NCBI GenBank assembly: GCA_905214265.1
Contig: CAJMLQ010000153.1
Span: 1 to 6,593 of the forward strand
From: an uncultured bacterium
GTDB lineage: Bacteria; Bacillota; Clostridia; Oscillospirales; Ruminococcaceae
Length of the DNA: 6,593 bases
Reading direction: 5' to 3'
The position numbers and the translations under genes are program-made. Position 1 is the first letter of the stretch; every line of letters begins with the position of its first letter. Under the pieces are notes generated by a model, which did no database searches, was not told the origin of the DNA, and saw only the letters and a program-made list of their open reading frames with translations. Positions 4,611 through 6,593 of the stretch are shown here, piece by piece.

Positions 4611-5693
4611 TTATTTTTTACAGCTTTCCATGCTGTCCAAAAACCGATCGAACAGGAATCCGGTATCCTGGGGGCCGGCACAGGCCTCCGGATGGAACTG
4701 AACCGTGAAAATCGGCGCGTCCAGATAGTCTACGCCTTCGCAGGTGCCGTCGTTGGCATTGACGAAACGCATTCTGGCGTTATCCGGCAGGGAATCTGCC
4801 ACCACCGCATAGCCGTGATTCTGACTGGTGATGTAGACCCGTCCGGTAACGGTGTCCTCTACCGGTTGGTTGGCGCCTCGGTGGCCGTATTTGAGCTTTT
4901 CCGTCTTAGCGCCCTGGGCCAGAGCGGTCAGTTGGTGCCCCAGACAAATGCCGAAGATCGGCTTTCCGAACTTGCAGAGCTTTTGGAGCTCTGCGATAAC
5001 CCCGGTGTTCTCCGCCGGGTCGCCGGGCCCGTTGGACAGCATCACGCCGTCGGGATCCAGAGCCAGAATCTCCTCCGCTGTGGTGTTATAGGGAACCATG
5101 ATCACCTCGCAGCCCCGGCGGACCAGTTCCCGGCGGATGTTCTCCTTCTCGCCGAAATCCCAGAGAACCACCCGATACTTGGCATCGTCCGGAGTGACCG
5201 TTTCCGGCTCCTTACAGCTCACCGCCGCCACCGCACCGCGGACGGCATAAGCTTTTGCCTCTGCCACAGCCGCATCTTTCTTCTCCAGGCTGGCAACGAT
5301 TTTTGCATTCATAACGCCGTGCTCCCGGATGATCCGGGTCAAAGCGCGTGTATCGATTCCGTACAGGCCCACAACACCGGTTTTCTTTAAAAAAGTGTCA
5401 AGATCCCCTTCGGATCGGAAATTCGAGGGAGTCTGACACCATTCGCGGACAATATAAGCGGAAACATGAGGGCCCCTACTCTCAAAATCAGCGGGGATCA
5501 CCCCGTAGTTTCCGATGAGCGGAAAGGTCTGCACGACGATCTGGCCATAATAGCTGGGGTCGGTAAGCGTCTCCAGATAGCCGGTCATGCCGGTGGTAAA
5601 GACGATCTCCCCCGTTACTTCCCCTTCCGCGCCGAAACTGCGGCCTTCAAAAACGCGGCCGTCCTCCAGCACCAGGTAAATGATGCGATCCAT
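4611..5693 (-). CDS. carA: Carbamoyl-phosphate synthase small (glutaminase) subunit
   Basis: A complete 360-residue subunit of normal length. It hydrolyses glutamine and channels ammonia to the large subunit CarB for carbamoyl phosphate, the precursor of pyrimidines and arginine. The N-terminal CPSase small-chain domain (residues about 4-130) includes TGMTGYLETLTDPSYYGQIV. The class I amidotransferase domain (about 174-355) has SNGPGDP (220-226), nucleophile C250 in FGICLGHQ, and H334/E336 in VQFHPEACAGP. The start ATG 5693 follows AGGAGG (5700-5705) at 6 nt. It sits between purF and guaA, with gaps of 96 and 60 nt, in one direction. carB, its obligate partner and usual neighbour, is not next to it in this window. 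No PyrR or arginine operator is evident in the gap upstream. Confidence 0.96.
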   Translation of the reverse strand: MDRIIYLVLEDGRVFEGRSFGAEGEVTGEIVFTTGMTGYLETLTDPSYYGQIVVQTFPLIGNYGVIPADFESRGPHVSAYIVREWCQTPSNFRSEGDLDTFLKKTGVVGLYGIDTRALTRIIREHGVMNAKIVASLEKKDAAVAEAKAYAVRGAVAAVSCKEPETVTPDDAKYRVVLWDFGEKENIRRELVRRGCEVIMVPYNTTAEEILALDPDGVMLSNGPGDPAENTGVIAELQKLCKFGKPIFGICLGHQLTALAQGAKTEKLKYGHRGANQPVEDTVTGRVYITSQNHGYAVVADSLPDNARMRFVNANDGTCEGVDYLDAPIFTVQFHPEACAGPQDTGFLFDRFLDSMESCKK

Positions 5694-5746
5694 AAGCTTC
5701 CTCCTCTTTTCTCCCGGCGTCAGGCCGCCGGAACCTCTATGACGAA

Positions 5747-5788
5747 TTCCGCCGCGTCCGGGAACTGCCAGGTATCCCCGCGGCGGAA
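5747..5788 (-). promoter_or_regulatory. Intercistronic hairpin between purF and carA
   Basis: A perfect 10-bp inverted repeat, TTCCGCCGCG (5747-5756) with CGCGGCGGAA (5779-5788), and an inner GGGA/TCCC pairing. It begins 1 nt after the purF stop codon. No T-run follows on the minus strand, so it is not an ordinary terminator. It more likely acts as an mRNA processing or 3'-end-protecting structure. Confidence 0.5.
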
Positions 5789-5789
5789 A

Positions 5790-6593
5790 TCATTCCGCTT
5801 TTGCGCAGGCTTCAAACTGCGCCTTGCTGTGACGCCCGATCTGAACCGGGTAATCCCCGCTGAAGCAGCCGGTGCAGAAGGGCAGGCTGCAGGCGGAGCA
5901 GGCCTCCCTGAGGCCGTCGATGCTGATATAGCCGAGGCTGTCCGCCCCGATAAAATCCCGGATCTCCGGGATGGTCTTGTGATTGGCAATGAGATTTTCC
6001 TCGCTGTCAATATCCGTGCCGAAGTGGCAGGAATGGGTGAAGGGCGGGGACGAAATGCGAAAATGTACTTCCTTGGCCCCGGCCATTTTCAGGCTGCGGA
6101 TGGTCTTGGCGCTGGTGGTTCCCCGGACGATGGAGTCGTCGATAAGGACGATGCGCTTCCCCTCCACGTTGGCCTTCAGCGGGTTCAGCTTGAGCCGCAC
6201 CGCCGCATCCCGCTGGGTCTGGGAGGGAAAGATAAAGCTCCGGCCGATATAGCGGTTCTTGACAAAGCCGGAGACGTAGGGCAATCCGCTTTTCCAGGCG
6301 TAGCCCATGGCTGCCTCCAGGCCGCTGTCCGGCACGCCGCAGACCACGTCCGCGTCCACCGGATACTCCTCGGCCAGCTTTACTCCCATGTTGAACCGGG
6401 CCTGATAAACGCTCAGACCGTCGATGACGGAATCCTGCCGCGCAAAATAGACGTATTCGAAAATGCAGAGGCCTTTCCGCTGCTGTTCCAGGATCATCCG
6501 ACTCTCCGGTTCCCCGTCCCCAAAGATGACCATCTCCCCGGGTCGGACGTCCCTTACAAACTCAAAACCAGCGCTGTCCAGCGCACAGCTTTC
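5790..6593 (-). CDS. purF: Amidophosphoribosyltransferase (partial, C-terminal 267 residues)
   Basis: The enzyme makes 5-phosphoribosylamine from PRPP and glutamine, the first committed step of purine synthesis. The reading frame enters from the right edge, so the N-terminal glutaminase (Ntn) domain with its catalytic Cys1 is missing from view. The visible part begins at ESCALDSAGFEFVRDVRPGE, shared with the family just before the phosphoribosyltransferase domain. The PRPP loop VLIDDSIVRGTTSAK is intact. All four 4Fe-4S cysteines of the Bacillus-type enzyme can be assigned: LCIFEYVYFAR, THSCHFGTDI and the CTGC pair in FCTGCFSGDYP. It is therefore a Bacillus-type, probably oxygen-sensitive PurF. 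It is upstream of carA on the same strand, and the 96-nt gap holds a hairpin. Nothing suggests truncation other than the window edge. Confidence 0.96.
   Translation of the reverse strand, partial: ESCALDSAGFEFVRDVRPGEMVIFGDGEPESRMILEQQRKGLCIFEYVYFARQDSVIDGLSVYQARFNMGVKLAEEYPVDADVVCGVPDSGLEAAMGYAWKSGLPYVSGFVKNRYIGRSFIFPSQTQRDAAVRLKLNPLKANVEGKRIVLIDDSIVRGTTSAKTIRSLKMAGAKEVHFRISSPPFTHSCHFGTDIDSEENLIANHKTIPEIRDFIGADSLGYISIDGLREACSACSLPFCTGCFSGDYPVQIGRHSKAQFEACAKAE

Noticed and set aside
4452..5390. Plus-strand open frame of 312 codons opposite carA
   Set aside because: It is a shadow of carA with no RBS and no recognisable motif.
5720..5789. Protein-like ending (DTWQFPDAAEFVIEVPAA) in another frame between purF and carA, possibly a frameshifted purF tail
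   Set aside because: The PurF frame already ends at a normal distance after its last Fe-S cysteines. The alternative frame upstream is low-complexity shadow, and the stretch is explained by the hairpin region.
1..6593. CRISPR array, tRNA, rRNA, transposase or insertion sequence
   Set aside because: I saw no regularly spaced repeats, cloverleaf, rRNA motifs or DDE transposase sequence in either strand.

Overview
The window joins two kinds of DNA. Positions 3000-6593 look like a chromosomal backbone: a GC-rich, leftward (minus-strand) gene run purF (3' part only) - carA - guaA, each gene with an AGGAGG-type ribosome binding site where its start is visible. Protein sequences and signals suggest a Gram-positive gut Clostridia (Oscillospiraceae-like) host. 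That assignment is inference from style and cannot be proven here. Positions 1-2996 have visibly lower GC and carry genes typical of an integrative and mobilizable or conjugative element of Firmicutes.

Layout from right to left: purF (5790-6593, C-terminal 267 residues), carA (4611-5693), guaA (2997-4550), then a 307-bp intergenic junction with a strong leftward terminator and several short repeats. Next come a rightward XRE-family repressor gene (2165-2689), a 254-bp divergent control region (1911-2164), and a leftward run of xis-like gene (1710-1910), tyrosine integrase (647-1723), MobC-like relaxosome/RHH gene (309-641) and an AAA/RepA-like ATPase whose Walker A motif lies just inside the window edge (1-316).

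How it fits together: the guaA 3' end is a known integration hotspot, and its stop codon lies exactly at the change in base composition. The simplest reading is a mobile element integrated into the last codons of guaA, leaving GuaA intact. The element's other junction is outside the window. Inside the control region I find two back-to-back sigma-A promoters. The leftward one is a perfect TTGACA-N17-TATAAT for xis-int-mobC-ATPase, and the rightward one (TTGACA-N18-TATACT) serves the repressor. Four related dyads (pattern YTAAAC-N6/7-GTTWWR) are spread over both promoters, as in a phage-style switch. This proposed switch is the most interesting thing here. The gene families themselves are known, and I see no wholly new system. 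The backbone genes encode three consecutive glutamine amidotransferases feeding purine, pyrimidine/arginine and GMP synthesis.
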